Assembly: GCA_900541415.1 (NCBI GenBank)
Contig: UQJP01000006.1
Location: 62,001 to 126,000, forward strand
DNA length: 64,000 nucleotides
Origin: an uncultured Odoribacter sp.
GTDB taxonomy: Bacteria; Bacteroidota; Bacteroidia; Bacteroidales; Marinifilaceae
Direction of reading: 5' to 3'
A model generated the notes under the pieces. The model was given only the letters and a program-made list of their open reading frames with translations, had not been told where the DNA came from and made no database searches. A program made the position numbers and the translations under genes. This document shows, in pieces, positions 1 to 9,739 of this stretch (position 1 is its first letter; the number at the start of each line of letters is the position of its first letter).

Positions 1-1317
1 GAACAGCCCGTGGCTATCCTTGCTTATAATTACGAACTGGACGATTTTACATTCGACAAAGAATATTCCGACAAAATCAAGGATAGAATCGCCCAGGCAG
101 AGAAGAATGTAAAACAGGCATTGGCGGGACAGGATGCAGAGTCGATAAAGAAGGAACAGATGTTTGCAAAATTCATGGATGCGGGAAAAGAATCCTTTGA
201 GCAAAGAAAATGGAACGATGCCATCGCCCAATGGCAACAAGCCCTGCAAATCAAGCCAGCCGACCGGGATGCCAGTTCCCACATCGAATTGGCGAAGAAA
301 GAAGCTGAACTGGAAAAAGCCCGTCAAAGTATAGAGCAACAGAATGAACGCACCTATAAACTTCTGTTGGCAACTGCCGACAGCCTCTTTACTGCCAAAA
401 ACTACATAGACGCAAAAAACTCTTATGCCGAAGCTGCCCGAATCAACAACAAGGATTCTTATCCGGCAGACCGGATCCGGGAAATAAACGCACTACTGGC
501 GGAACAATCCAGGCTATTGGCGGAAAAACAAAAACAGCAGGCCGCCCAGGATAGTAACTATGGAAAATTATTATTACAAGGCGACCATTTGTTCAACGAC
601 AAAGAATACCAGAAAGCGCTTGCCGTTTATCAGGAAGCCCTGACTTTAAAACCACAGGAAACTTATCCGAAAGACAGGATAGCCAAAACACAGGAAGCCA
701 TTGAAGAACAGAAAAGGCAATTGGCAGCCGAACAGGAAAGGCAAAAACAGGAAGCCATACGCAGACAAGCCCTGCAAAACGATTACAGACGCCTGATTGC
801 AGAAGGGGATGCCGCTTTCCAAATCGAAAATTACGCCCTGGCCAAAATAAGATACACTCAGGCGGATTCCCTGAATTTGGGAGAACAATACCCCAAACAG
901 CAATTAATCGAAATTGCGAACATCATTAATTCCGCCAAATACAAAACAAAACTCGCGGAATTCACCCAAAACAAAGCCAGCGCGGAAAAAGCCTTGCAAG
1001 AAAAGAATTATGCTTCAGCCAAATTCTACTATCAAAAAGCCATGAGCATCCTTCCGATCGACAAGGAAAACATAGAAAAACAGATCGCAGAGATCGACAA
1101 ACAAATTGAGGCCGAACAACTGGCGGCAGTACAAAAAGAATACAAGGAACATATTGGCAAAGCGGACAAAGCCTTTAAAGAAAAAGCCTATGCCGTAGCC
1201 AAATTCTATTATCAAAAAGCCTTGAGCGTAAAGGTAAACGATTCATACGCAAAACAGCAATTAGGGGAAGTGGAAAAACACATCGGTTCCCGGCAGGAAA
1301 AAGCTGCAGAACTATAA
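1..1317 (+). CDS. TPR / coiled-coil repeat protein (5' end outside window)
   Basis: The reading frame is open to the first base (Glu-Gln-Pro precede the first possible start, a GTG at base 10), so the gene most likely begins upstream and only its C-terminal ~438 residues are seen. They consist of TPR-like helical pairs, for example FYYQKAMSI and FYYQKALSV near the C-terminus, separated by charged Lys/Glu/Gln coiled-coil stretches. TPR arrays act as protein-binding scaffolds; no catalytic motif is visible. It is followed 49 bases later by a small outer-membrane barrel gene on the same strand, so a role at the cell envelope is plausible. The exact function is not recognised. Confidence 0.75.
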   Translation, partial: EQPVAILAYNYELDDFTFDKEYSDKIKDRIAQAEKNVKQALAGQDAESIKKEQMFAKFMDAGKESFEQRKWNDAIAQWQQALQIKPADRDASSHIELAKKEAELEKARQSIEQQNERTYKLLLATADSLFTAKNYIDAKNSYAEAARINNKDSYPADRIREINALLAEQSRLLAEKQKQQAAQDSNYGKLLLQGDHLFNDKEYQKALAVYQEALTLKPQETYPKDRIAKTQEAIEEQKRQLAAEQERQKQEAIRRQALQNDYRRLIAEGDAAFQIENYALAKIRYTQADSLNLGEQYPKQQLIEIANIINSAKYKTKLAEFTQNKASAEKALQEKNYASAKFYYQKAMSILPIDKENIEKQIAEIDKQIEAEQLAAVQKEYKEHIGKADKAFKEKAYAVAKFYYQKALSVKVNDSYAKQQLGEVEKHIGSRQEKAAEL

Positions 1318-1366
1318 TGTTCTCCGACGGCCTCCTTCCATACAAAGACCTATAATAAACATCAAT

Positions 1367-2011
1367 ATGAAAAAATGGTATTTCTGCCTGATCTGCCTGC
1401 TGGGCATGACAAGCGTAATGAAAGGACAATATTATCGGCAGGATAATGGCTTCCTGCTGGGAATAAATGCAGGTTATTCCTATCCCCTGGGCGACATGGG
1501 GAAAATATTGAAAAATGGGTTAGGGGGAAATGTTTCAGCCAAATACCTTATCAACAATGCCATCGGCATTGGATTCGAGGCTGGTTACCATTCCTTTAAA
1601 TCGAAAGTCCTGCTAAGCAACGACAATACCGATCAGGATTACAAATGCCGTTTAATCCCCATACTATTGGAAGCCTCATTCTACATGCCGAATTGGGATC
1701 GCACCATACTTCCTTACCTCGGTATCCATTTCGGAGCTTACATCACCAATGTTAAGGTTTCACGCCGTTCCGACATCTACGGCATCCCTGATCTTTCCAA
1801 AAAACTGTTTATCGTTTCCCCCGGTGTCGGTTTAAATGCAGGCTCTTTGTTCGAACTATCGGAACAGGTGTATTTAGACCTGAAAATAAGGGTAGACTAC
1901 GTACCTAAAGTCGATGATTCTTATCAATTCGATGAGAATACCCCCGGGAATATCGGTTTCGATAAAATAATGAACATCGGAGCCAATATCGGTTTACTGT
2001 ATAAATTCTAA
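1367..2011 (+). CDS. Outer-membrane beta-barrel protein, porin-like family
   Basis: 214 aa. Starts with a signal peptide (MKKWYFCLICLLGMTSVMKG, cleavage probably just before Gln21). The rest alternates Gly and aromatic residues as in small 8-stranded barrels: GFLLGINAGYSYPLGDMGK near the start and a last strand ending IGLLYKF, with the terminal Phe expected for BAM-dependent insertion. Length and pattern match the PorT/OmpA-like barrels common in Bacteroidetes. The substrate or role is unknown. It lies 49 bases after the TPR gene, probably in one transcript, and is followed by a strong hairpin shared with the convergent korB. Confidence 0.8.
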   Translation: MKKWYFCLICLLGMTSVMKGQYYRQDNGFLLGINAGYSYPLGDMGKILKNGLGGNVSAKYLINNAIGIGFEAGYHSFKSKVLLSNDNTDQDYKCRLIPILLEASFYMPNWDRTILPYLGIHFGAYITNVKVSRRSDIYGIPDLSKKLFIVSPGVGLNAGSLFELSEQVYLDLKIRVDYVPKVDDSYQFDENTPGNIGFDKIMNIGANIGLLYKF

Positions 2012-2108
2012 AATTTCCGGTTTCCGGTCAGTAAAGAATACCCCATTTACCTTTATCACCCAAACTCTATCCAAGAGAAGCATTCCGGATAGAATTTCCC
2101 CATATTAT

Positions 2109-2145
2109 AAACCCGTCCCGGAAAAGAATATTCCGGGACGGGTTT
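2109..2145. terminator. Bidirectional terminator hairpin between the barrel gene and korB
   Basis: A perfect 15-bp stem (2109-2123 with 2131-2145, core CCCGTCCCGGAA) closes a 7-base loop. Its arms begin with AAA and end with TTT, so it can act on both convergent transcripts. Confidence 0.8.
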
Positions 2146-2168
2146 GTATCAAAATCACCTAAGAACTT

Positions 2169-3188
2169 CTATTTCACTTCCCAGGTGTCACCGCTATTCA
2201 GCAAATCGTCCATACACCGGATTTTAGATTGGCTTTGTACCTCTGCGATCTGTTCATCCAAAGCCTCGTCGTAAGTATGAGCCTCCACATCCCGGATAAT
2301 TCCTAAGGCAACAGGAAATTCAGGCGCATTCATATTCACCAGCATCCAATGCAAAAAAGGATTGGGATTATGAGCATCGTGCACCAAAATATCTTTTTCC
2401 GTAACCCCTCCCTTTCCGATTTCCACCACTTTCAGTTCTCCGGAAGAAGCAAACACCAACCCTTTATCTTTATTTTTCCCGAAAATCATCGGTTGTCCAT
2501 GTTTCAACACCAATTGCCGATCTTCCCTGACCTCTTTATCGGTTATGGCGGCATGTACTCCGTCGGCAAAAATCACACAATTCTGCAAAACTTCCACCAC
2601 CGAAGTTCCTTTATGCCGAACTGCAGCCTTCAATATTTCAGCCGTAAGCGCAACACTGGTATCGATAGAACGGGCAAAAAACTTACCTTGCGCTCCGATG
2701 GTCAGCTCACCCGGATTAAAGGGATGCTCGATCGTCCCGTACGGGGAAGTTTTAGTTTTAGTCCCCAGCTTTGTGGTAGGCGAATATTGTCCCTTTGTCA
2801 ATCCATAGATTTCATTATTGAAAAGCAGGATCGTAATATCCACATTTCGGCGGATAGCATGGATAAAATGGTTTCCACCGATGGCTAAAGCGTCCCCGTC
2901 GCCGGAAACCTGCAACACATTCAGTTTCCGGTTGGCATTCTTCACTCCCGAAGCAATTGCCGCCGCCCGTCCATGAATGGTATGGAAACCGTAAGTATTC
3001 ATATAATAAGGAAAGCGGGAAGAGCAACCGATTCCGGAAACAATCGCCCAGGATTCCCGGGGATAACCCAGTTCTGCCATCGCTTTCTGTACCGAATTTA
3101 TAATACCGTGATCTCCACATCCGGGACACCAACGTATTTCCTGATCGCTTTTAAAATCTTTCGGAGTATATTTTATTTCTTCCATCAT
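2169..3188 (-). CDS. korB: 2-oxoacid:ferredoxin oxidoreductase, beta subunit (2-oxoglutarate type)
   Basis: 339 aa, thiamine-diphosphate-binding subunit. It oxidatively decarboxylates a 2-oxoacid (probably 2-oxoglutarate) to the acyl-CoA and reduces ferredoxin, working with the subunit encoded just upstream. Visible motifs are WCPGCGDHG near the N-terminus, the Mg/TPP signature GDGDALAIGGNH and NNEIYGLTKGQ. The ATG at 3188 lies 11 bases after the korA stop; a GTG at 3194 and an ATG at 3185 are alternatives. The two genes form an operon. Substrate choice between 2-oxoglutarate and other 2-oxoacids cannot be settled from the sequence. Confidence 0.93.
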   Translation of the reverse strand: MMEEIKYTPKDFKSDQEIRWCPGCGDHGIINSVQKAMAELGYPRESWAIVSGIGCSSRFPYYMNTYGFHTIHGRAAAIASGVKNANRKLNVLQVSGDGDALAIGGNHFIHAIRRNVDITILLFNNEIYGLTKGQYSPTTKLGTKTKTSPYGTIEHPFNPGELTIGAQGKFFARSIDTSVALTAEILKAAVRHKGTSVVEVLQNCVIFADGVHAAITDKEVREDRQLVLKHGQPMIFGKNKDKGLVFASSGELKVVEIGKGGVTEKDILVHDAHNPNPFLHWMLVNMNAPEFPVALGIIRDVEAHTYDEALDEQIAEVQSQSKIRCMDDLLNSGDTWEVK

Positions 3189-3199
3189 ACACACTCAAC

Positions 3200-5044
3200 T
3201 TAAATGTTCATCAAATGACTGATCTTTTCTTTCAATTCAACAACGGTAAAAGGCAAACCTTCCACCTTATTGCATTGCAAATAAGTATACTGTGGGAATT
3301 TACTTCTTAAATACCCGGCAAACTGCCCTAAATTCAACTCGCACACAACGATTTTCTTATAACGGACAAAAATATCGCCCGTATTCTTCGGTAAAGGATT
3401 TATATAATTGAAATGTGCCAAACTCACATCTTTCCCTTCCGAACGCATCTCTTTCGCCACAGAAACCAAATGCCCGTATGTTCCTCCCCAGCCTACAATC
3501 AGCACTTCTCCCCCTTCGGGATTCCCATACACCTCCTGTTCCGGTATATATTGGGCGATACGCTCTACTTTAGCTTCCCGCAAGTCGGTCATGACCTGAT
3601 GGTTTTCAGGTACATAACTGATATTCCCGGTAATATTCATTTTTTCAAGTCCGCCGATACGATGTTCCAACCCTTTCGTTCCCGGCCAAGCCCAGATTCT
3701 CGCCAATGTTTCCGGATCACGGGCATAAGGCTGATACTCGTCGCCTTCCTTAGCCACCCGGAGATGAATAGCTGGTAAATCTGCCATAGAAGGAATCAGC
3801 CACGGTTGCGCCCCGTTAGCCAAAAAACCGTCTGTCAGTAAAATAACCGGAGTCATATGCTCCAAAGCGATCTTACCCGCCATAAAAGCATAATCGAAAC
3901 AATTTCCCGATGTGCTGGCAGCAATAACAGGCATGGGACACTCCCCGTTACGCCCGTACAACGCCTGCATCAAATCGGACTGCTCTGTTTTAGTAGGCAA
4001 TCCGGTAGACGGCCCGCCACGCTGAACATCCACAATCACTAAAGGCAACTCCGCCATAACAGCCAAACCGCAAGCTTCGGATTTCAATGCCAATCCCGGA
4101 CCGGAAGTCGTGGTCACGGCAAAATTCCCGGCATAACTGGCACCTATTGCTGTACATATTCCGCCGATCTCATCCTCCGCCTGATATGTTTTCGCTCCCA
4201 GATCACGCCGTAAGGCCAGCTCATGTAAAATATCCGTAGCCGGAGTTATGGGATAAGAACCGCAAAACAAAGGCAAACCCGCTTTCTCGGCAGCAGCCAG
4301 CAATCCCCAGGCGGTAGCCTTATTCCCGGTAATCGTCCGGTATTTCCCCTTTTCTATCGTAGCCGGGGAAACTTTAAAATGAACGGCCAAAGCATGAACA
4401 TTCGCCGCATAATTATATCCGGCACGCAGCACCAATTTATTGGCCGATGCAATCGATGGCCTTTTGCCAAATTTTATATCAAAAAACGCTTCGGTATGTT
4501 CGACAGAACGCTCGAACATCCAATAAATCATACCCAAAGCAAACATATTCTTGCACCTCAGCACCGATTTCTGGTCAAGCCCGGTTTCTCTCAAGGCTTC
4601 GATCGTCAATTCCGTTATCCGCACCGGGATAACATTATAATCCGTCAAAGAACCGTTTTCCAGCGGATTTTCGGTATATCCGGCACGCTCGATATGCTTA
4701 TCGGTAAAAGCATCGGTATCTACAATAATCGTCCCGGCTTTCTTTGCCCATCTCAGATTGGCCTTTAAGGCCGCCGGATTCATAGCCACAAGTACATCCG
4801 CATAATCTCCCGGAGTGGTGATATGCTCTTCCCCGATATGAACCTGAAAACCGGAAACACCTCCCACAGTCCCCTGAGGAGCCCGGATTTCCGCCGGATA
4901 ATCAGGAAAAGTTGCCACATCATTTCCAAACAAGGCGGAGGTATCCGAAAATTGCTGTCCGGTTAATTGCATTCCGTCCCCGGAATCTCCTGAGAAACGG
5001 ATCACAACATCGTGCTTTTCTATAACTTTTGCTTCTTGAGTCAT
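3200..5044 (-). CDS. korA: 2-oxoacid:ferredoxin oxidoreductase, fused gamma-alpha subunit
   Basis: 614 aa from MTQEAK. The N-terminal ~190 residues form the gamma domain (RFSGDSGDGMQLTGQQFS glycine-rich start) and the remainder the alpha (pyrimidine-binding) domain, with GSYPITPATDILHELA, YQAEDEIGGICTAIGASYAG and TTTSGPGLALKSE. Fusion of gamma and alpha is usual for KorA of Bacteroidetes and some other phyla. The frame is open 24 codons further upstream, but those residues (MMIRFVTFTMFYN...) do not belong to the family, so the ATG at 5044 is preferred. Partner of KorB; the enzyme supplies reduced ferredoxin and succinyl-CoA in anaerobic metabolism. Confidence 0.93.
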   Translation of the reverse strand: MTQEAKVIEKHDVVIRFSGDSGDGMQLTGQQFSDTSALFGNDVATFPDYPAEIRAPQGTVGGVSGFQVHIGEEHITTPGDYADVLVAMNPAALKANLRWAKKAGTIIVDTDAFTDKHIERAGYTENPLENGSLTDYNVIPVRITELTIEALRETGLDQKSVLRCKNMFALGMIYWMFERSVEHTEAFFDIKFGKRPSIASANKLVLRAGYNYAANVHALAVHFKVSPATIEKGKYRTITGNKATAWGLLAAAEKAGLPLFCGSYPITPATDILHELALRRDLGAKTYQAEDEIGGICTAIGASYAGNFAVTTTSGPGLALKSEACGLAVMAELPLVIVDVQRGGPSTGLPTKTEQSDLMQALYGRNGECPMPVIAASTSGNCFDYAFMAGKIALEHMTPVILLTDGFLANGAQPWLIPSMADLPAIHLRVAKEGDEYQPYARDPETLARIWAWPGTKGLEHRIGGLEKMNITGNISYVPENHQVMTDLREAKVERIAQYIPEQEVYGNPEGGEVLIVGWGGTYGHLVSVAKEMRSEGKDVSLAHFNYINPLPKNTGDIFVRYKKIVVCELNLGQFAGYLRSKFPQYTYLQCNKVEGLPFTVVELKEKISHLMNI

Positions 5045-5432
5045 GATAAAATAGGATACTTTTTCTTGAATTTTTATGTTGTAAAACATGGTAAAGGTAA
5101 CGAATCGAATCATCAAAACAAGTTTCGAAGCACATTTTTTCCCACATTCAGAGATAGTTGATAATCAATGATTGTGCAAACGTTTCAATAAATCTTCATC
5201 CTGTTAAGAATAAAAATACATCAAAATATATGCCTTAAAAACATCATTTCTTTTCTCATCTAAAATAAAAAATGCCGAAATACAGTTCTTATCCCTTCCT
5301 TTCAAAATCGATCTCCCCGGCCTCCTTCCAGTCGCCCAAATTTTCGCCTATTTTTTAAAATTTTAACAAGTGCATTACATTGGTTTTAGACACGGGATTC
5401 CGTAAATTTGTAGGAAACTAATATGCCCTATT
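5045..5432. other. 388-bp divergent intergenic region (korA / MscS gene)
   Basis: A+T-rich and without a credible gene. It must hold the korAB promoter on the minus strand, for which no clear TAnnTTTG was found, and it contains a good plus-strand promoter at 5380-5410. Confidence 0.6.
5380..5410 (+). promoter_or_regulatory. Bacteroidetes-type promoter for the MscS-corA pair
   Basis: TTG at 5380-5382 and TAAATTTG at 5403-5410, separated by 20 bases. This matches the Bacteroidetes primary-sigma consensus (TTG at -33, TAnnTTTG at -7). The ATG lies 22 bases after the -7 element. Confidence 0.65.
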
Positions 5433-6944
5433 ATGCGAAACCTATTTATCATTTTATTTATCCTGATGATCGGGGTCAGTTGTACCCCTTCCACGAATAA
5501 ACAAACCGTAGATACGGAAAAAGAAGAATTCCTGATCGCTCCGAACCAGGTAGGCTTCATCAAAAAAGGAATGACAATTAAAGATTTAAACGATCTTTTT
5601 TCTGAAAACCAAATCAAAAAAATAAAAACGAAAAGCGAACTGACGGCAGATGCTTCGGACAACTTCTACGTTTACGACAAACAAAACCGGCTGTTACTTA
5701 TCGCCAGCCCCCAAACCAAAAATGATGAAGGCTCCAGGATTACCCGAATCGTCATCAAGGACAATCGCTATAAAACGGAAAAAGGAATCGGGCTTCAATC
5801 GAACGTCGGTGAAATTCGCGAAGCCTACGAAAACACGGATTTCATCCCTTCGCTCGACGAGATTATTATGTTCGTTCCCGAAATCGATGCCAATTTCGAG
5901 ATCAATCCCCGCCACCTGAAACATAAAGTTTGGGACGACTCAACCGGAATGATCGTCGCCGATAGTATCCCGGCAAAAACAGGGGTCACCACCTTAGCCG
6001 TTTTTTGGAATCCTTCGCATAGCAACATCACAGAAAAAGCATTCTGGCATGACCTTACCCATAAATTGATGAACTGGGCCATTGTACAGGTTCCTTCTAT
6101 CGCCATCTTAATTTGCCTTTTCATTGCTTTGATGCGCCTGCTCTATTATGTAGTGAAACGAATTAAAAAAGTTGCCCTAAACCGGGTATACAAAGCCGAA
6201 GACATCGACAACGACGAAGGGCTGAAACGAATCAACACACTTTCCGGGATTATCTACGGCGTAGGCAGGATATTTTTATGGACGATCTTTATCCTGATTC
6301 TATTAGGCAAATTCAACATCAACATCGCTCCCATCTTAGCCAGTGCGGGAATCGTCGGTCTGGCCGTCGGTTTCGGCGCACAAGAGTTAGTACGGGACTT
6401 TATTTCCGGCTTTTTCATCCTGCTGGAAGACCAAATCCGCACGGGCGATGTCGCCATTATCAACGGCACCACAGGTACTGTCGAAAAAATAGAAATGCGT
6501 ACCACCACCCTGCGGGATTCTTCGGGCGTCGTACATATTTTCCAAAACGGCAAGATCAACACGCTTTCCAACATGACCAAAGGCTGGTCGGCCATCGTCG
6601 TGGACATCGGTGTAGCCTATAAAGAAGACACGGACAAGGTTACGGAAGTGATGAAACAAGTAGGCGAAGAAATGCAAAAAGACGAGGACTTCGGCTCACG
6701 TATGCTCGCTCCGGTTGACGTATGGGGAGTAGACCAATTCGGTGACAGTGCCGTGATCCTGAAAGTAAAAATAACGACGAAATCGGGCATGCAATGGTCT
6801 GTCAGCCGTGAATACCGCCGCCGTATCAAAAAAGCCTTCGATGCCAGGAACATAGAAATCCCGTTCCCGCATCTTAGCATCTACACCGGAGAGGTTACCA
6901 AAGCTTTCCCTGTGGAATTGAAAAAAACAGAAACCTCCAACTAA
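5433..6944 (+). CDS. MscS-family mechanosensitive ion channel with N-terminal export signal
   Basis: 503 aa. An N-terminal signal ending in a lipobox-like GVSC (residues 14-17) leads into a ~180-residue extracytoplasmic domain. Two membrane helices follow, then the MscS pore segment (NINIAPILASAGIVGLAVGFGAQELVRDFI, quoted in two parts: NINIAPILASAGIVG and LAVGFGAQELVRDF) and the beta domain with GTVEKIEMRTTTLRDSSG. MscS channels open under membrane tension and release solutes on osmotic downshock. The large exported N-terminal domain makes it bigger than E. coli MscS (286 aa). It is followed 24 bases later by corA, so the two are probably cotranscribed from the promoter at 5380-5410. Confidence 0.88.
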   Translation: MRNLFIILFILMIGVSCTPSTNKQTVDTEKEEFLIAPNQVGFIKKGMTIKDLNDLFSENQIKKIKTKSELTADASDNFYVYDKQNRLLLIASPQTKNDEGSRITRIVIKDNRYKTEKGIGLQSNVGEIREAYENTDFIPSLDEIIMFVPEIDANFEINPRHLKHKVWDDSTGMIVADSIPAKTGVTTLAVFWNPSHSNITEKAFWHDLTHKLMNWAIVQVPSIAILICLFIALMRLLYYVVKRIKKVALNRVYKAEDIDNDEGLKRINTLSGIIYGVGRIFLWTIFILILLGKFNINIAPILASAGIVGLAVGFGAQELVRDFISGFFILLEDQIRTGDVAIINGTTGTVEKIEMRTTTLRDSSGVVHIFQNGKINTLSNMTKGWSAIVVDIGVAYKEDTDKVTEVMKQVGEEMQKDEDFGSRMLAPVDVWGVDQFGDSAVILKVKITTKSGMQWSVSREYRRRIKKAFDARNIEIPFPHLSIYTGEVTKAFPVELKKTETSN

Positions 6945-6968
6945 GATACCTCACGGAATATAATCATT

Positions 6969-8030
6969 ATGGCTCGTTTTTTAAAAGACAAACAAAAAGC
7001 TCAGGGAGCTGCTCCCGGATCGCTGATATTCATCGGGCGGCAAAAGATAGACCACCCCCGTATTAATGTCACCCAATACAACGCCGAGTATCTCAAAGAA
7101 GGGGAATTAAAATCGCTGGACAAGATCAACGAATATATTTCTGACGATCATGTCACCTGGATTTCCATTGAAGGATTGCACGACACTTCACTCATCGAAC
7201 AGGTAGGTAAAAAATTCACGATTCCTTCTCTGGTTTTGGAGGATATTCTGAACACAGACGAGCGTCCCAAAATGAATGAAGACGATACCCATATCTTTAT
7301 CATCCTGAAATCCCTGTATTTCAACAAGGAGACAAGAAAAGCGGAATTCGACCAGATTTCGATGATCTTAGGGAGCAACTATCTGATTACGATTCAGGAA
7401 ACCAATACAAAATATTTTGAGGATGTTACCAAACGCTTGTATTCCGGACTAAGCAAAATCAGGACTTACTCCCCCGATTACTTGTGCTATACGCTTATCG
7501 ATACCCTCGTGGACAGCTATATCCTGAATATCGAAAAATTGGGTAGCTCCATAGAAGAACAGGAAAAACTCCTGCTAAGCAGCGGCAAAAAGATTATTCA
7601 GGACATTTACCATTATAAAACCGAGCTATCGTATATCCGTAAAAATATCCGCCCGGTGAAAGAAGCGATGACCCGCTTTGTCACTTCGGATTCCGACCTG
7701 ATCAACGAACGTACCTATGCTTACCTTCGCGACCTGGAAGGATTGGTCACACAAGCTTTGGAAGCGATAGAAATATACTACATGATGGTTTCCGACCAGC
7801 AAAACAGCTACAATGCAAGCATCAGCAATAATGTGAACGATGTGATGAAAGTGCTGACCATTTTTTCTGCCATTTTCATTCCCCTGACATTCCTTGTGGG
7901 GGTCTATGGTATGAATTTTGAATATATCCCCGCACTGCACTATCGGAATGCTTATTACGTCCTATGGGCGATTATGCTTGCTATTGCTATCGTCATGCTG
8001 TTCTTTTTCAAGCGAAAAAAATGGCTATAA
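6969..8030 (+). CDS. corA: CorA-type magnesium/cobalt transporter
   Basis: 353 aa, a full-length CorA: a long cytoplasmic alpha/beta and helical domain, then two membrane helices at the C-terminus with the signature G314-M315-N316 (VYGMNFEY) in the periplasmic loop. The C-terminus is basic (FKRKKWL), as expected for the cytoplasmic tail of the pentameric channel. It imports Mg2+ (also Co2+/Ni2+). It follows the MscS gene by 24 bases and shares a terminator with the convergent enolase gene. Confidence 0.95.
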   Translation: MARFLKDKQKAQGAAPGSLIFIGRQKIDHPRINVTQYNAEYLKEGELKSLDKINEYISDDHVTWISIEGLHDTSLIEQVGKKFTIPSLVLEDILNTDERPKMNEDDTHIFIILKSLYFNKETRKAEFDQISMILGSNYLITIQETNTKYFEDVTKRLYSGLSKIRTYSPDYLCYTLIDTLVDSYILNIEKLGSSIEEQEKLLLSSGKKIIQDIYHYKTELSYIRKNIRPVKEAMTRFVTSDSDLINERTYAYLRDLEGLVTQALEAIEIYYMMVSDQQNSYNASISNNVNDVMKVLTIFSAIFIPLTFLVGVYGMNFEYIPALHYRNAYYVLWAIMLAIAIVMLFFFKRKKWL

Positions 8031-8108
8031 GCTACGTGCTGCGCATAAGGCACAACACATCCGTATTCTAAGCCCCCGGCATTCCGGAATCCGGGTGACC
8101 GATAAATA

Positions 8109-8142
8109 AAAAAGAGACTACCTTACGGGGTAATCTCTTTTT
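8109..8142. terminator. Bidirectional terminator between corA and eno
   Basis: AAAAAGAGACTACC (8109-8122) pairs with GGTAATCTCTTTTT (8129-8142) with one mismatch around a 6-base loop. Flanking A and T runs let it work on both strands. Confidence 0.8.
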
Positions 8143-8159
8143 ATTTGTATTATAAAGTT

Positions 8160-9452
8160 TTATTTCTTTTTGTTGAAACGCCTACCGAAGAATACAGCGT
8201 CTTCACCCAATTCTTCTTCGATACGGAGCAACTGATTGTATTTTGCCATACGGTCGGAGCGGCTCATTGAACCGGTCTTGATCTGTCCGGAATTAGTGGC
8301 TACGGCAATATCAGCAATCGTAGCATCCTCGGTTTCACCGGAACGATGCGAAGTAACCGATGTGTAACCGGCACGGTGAGCCATTTCGATTGCATCCAAC
8401 GTTTCTGTCAATGTTCCGATCTGGTTCACTTTAATCAGGATAGAATTGGCACAGCCTAAATCAATTCCTTTCTTCAAATATTCCACATTGGTTACAAAGA
8501 GGTCGTCACCAACCAACTGGCAACGGTCACCGATCTTCGCGGTCAACATTTCCCAGCCGTCCCAGTCGTTTTCCGACATACCGTCTTCGATAGAATCGAT
8601 CGGATACTTATTGATCAGTTCTTCCAGATAAAGCACTTGCTCCGTAGAAGAACGCTTAGCGCCGTTAGCCCCTTCGAATATCGTGTAATCGTAAACACCA
8701 TTCTTATAAAACTCTGAAGAAGCACAATCCAACCCGATCATCACGTCTTCTCCCGGCTTATAACCCGCTTTCTTGATCGCCTCGATGATCGATTCCAAAG
8801 CATCTTCCGTTCCTTTCAATACAGGAGCGAAACCGCCTTCATCGCCCACCGCCGTGCTTAGGCCACGATCATGCAACACTTTCTTTAAAGTGTGGAAAAC
8901 CTCGGCTCCCATGCGAACAGCTTCCTTGAAAGATTTAGCCCCTACGGGACGAATCATAAATTCCTGAAAGGCAATCGGAGAATCGGAATGCGAGCCACCG
9001 TTGATGATGTTCATCATAGGCACAGGCAAAACTTTGGCATTACAGCCCCCGATATAGCGGTAGAGAGGAATCTCCAAAGCATTAGCAGCAGCCTTAGCGC
9101 AGGCCAGAGATACTCCCAACATGGCATTAGCTCCTAAATTCGACTTCGTCTTCGTTCCGTCCAGATTAATCAGAATACGGTCGATTGCAGTCTGGTCCGT
9201 TACGTCCATACCCAATAAAGCATCGGAAATTACGGTGTTGACATTGTTTACTGCATTCAATACACCTTTGCCCTGATAACGGGATTTGTCCCCGTCACGC
9301 AATTCCAGCGCTTCATGTTCTCCGGTGGATGCACCCGAAGGCACAGCCGCCCGCCCCATGATTCCGTTTTCCAGAACAACGTCTACTTCAACAGTCGGAT
9401 TTCCCCGGGAATCCAAAATCTCCCGGCCTATAATATCAACGATATGTGTCAT
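8160..9452 (-). CDS. eno: Enolase (phosphopyruvate hydratase)
   Basis: 430 aa from MTHIVDIIGREILDSRGNPT. Converts 2-phosphoglycerate to phosphoenolpyruvate in glycolysis. Visible are the N-terminal AAVPSGASTGEHEALELRD loop, the metal and substrate residues in GLDCASSEF, IEDGMSENDWDGW and QLVGDDLFVT, the catalytic lysine in ILIKVNQIGTLTET, and SHRSGETEDATIADIAV. Ten extra codons upstream are in frame but outside the family's N-terminus. It is probably monocistronic: there is a terminator on each side. Confidence 0.97.
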   Translation of the reverse strand: MTHIVDIIGREILDSRGNPTVEVDVVLENGIMGRAAVPSGASTGEHEALELRDGDKSRYQGKGVLNAVNNVNTVISDALLGMDVTDQTAIDRILINLDGTKTKSNLGANAMLGVSLACAKAAANALEIPLYRYIGGCNAKVLPVPMMNIINGGSHSDSPIAFQEFMIRPVGAKSFKEAVRMGAEVFHTLKKVLHDRGLSTAVGDEGGFAPVLKGTEDALESIIEAIKKAGYKPGEDVMIGLDCASSEFYKNGVYDYTIFEGANGAKRSSTEQVLYLEELINKYPIDSIEDGMSENDWDGWEMLTAKIGDRCQLVGDDLFVTNVEYLKKGIDLGCANSILIKVNQIGTLTETLDAIEMAHRAGYTSVTSHRSGETEDATIADIAVATNSGQIKTGSMSRSDRMAKYNQLLRIEEELGEDAVFFGRRFNKKK

Positions 9453-9691
9453 TACTTTTATTAATTTTAAGTTCTTTCGCAAAATTGCACATCCAAGTTA
9501 CGACAAAAGAATGATATTTAAGAAATGAAAAATCAAGAATTAACTTTCATTGTAAAAATTTATATATATTATTAATAACATATAGGTATCAACAATAACG
9601 TCTATACCAACAAATTGGGATGGGGAAAAATGAAATAGGGAAACCGGGAAAAAAATAAAATTCCACCTGCACCGACAATAGAAAATAAAAA

Positions 9692-9716
9692 AAGCGAACC
9701 CGGAACAGGTTCGCTT
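9692..9716 (-). terminator. Rho-independent terminator of the ribosomal protein operon
   Basis: On the minus strand AAGCGAACC-(TGTTCCG loop)-GGTTCGCTT (9 bp, 9708-9716 with 9692-9700) is followed by a run of seven T residues. It lies 24 bases after the rplQ stop. Confidence 0.88.
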
Positions 9717-9739
9717 CTATCATGGATAAGTGATTATAC

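Noticed and set aside
2349..4768. Several plus-strand ORFs opposite korAB
   Set aside because: They are antisense shadows of korA and korB without family signatures.
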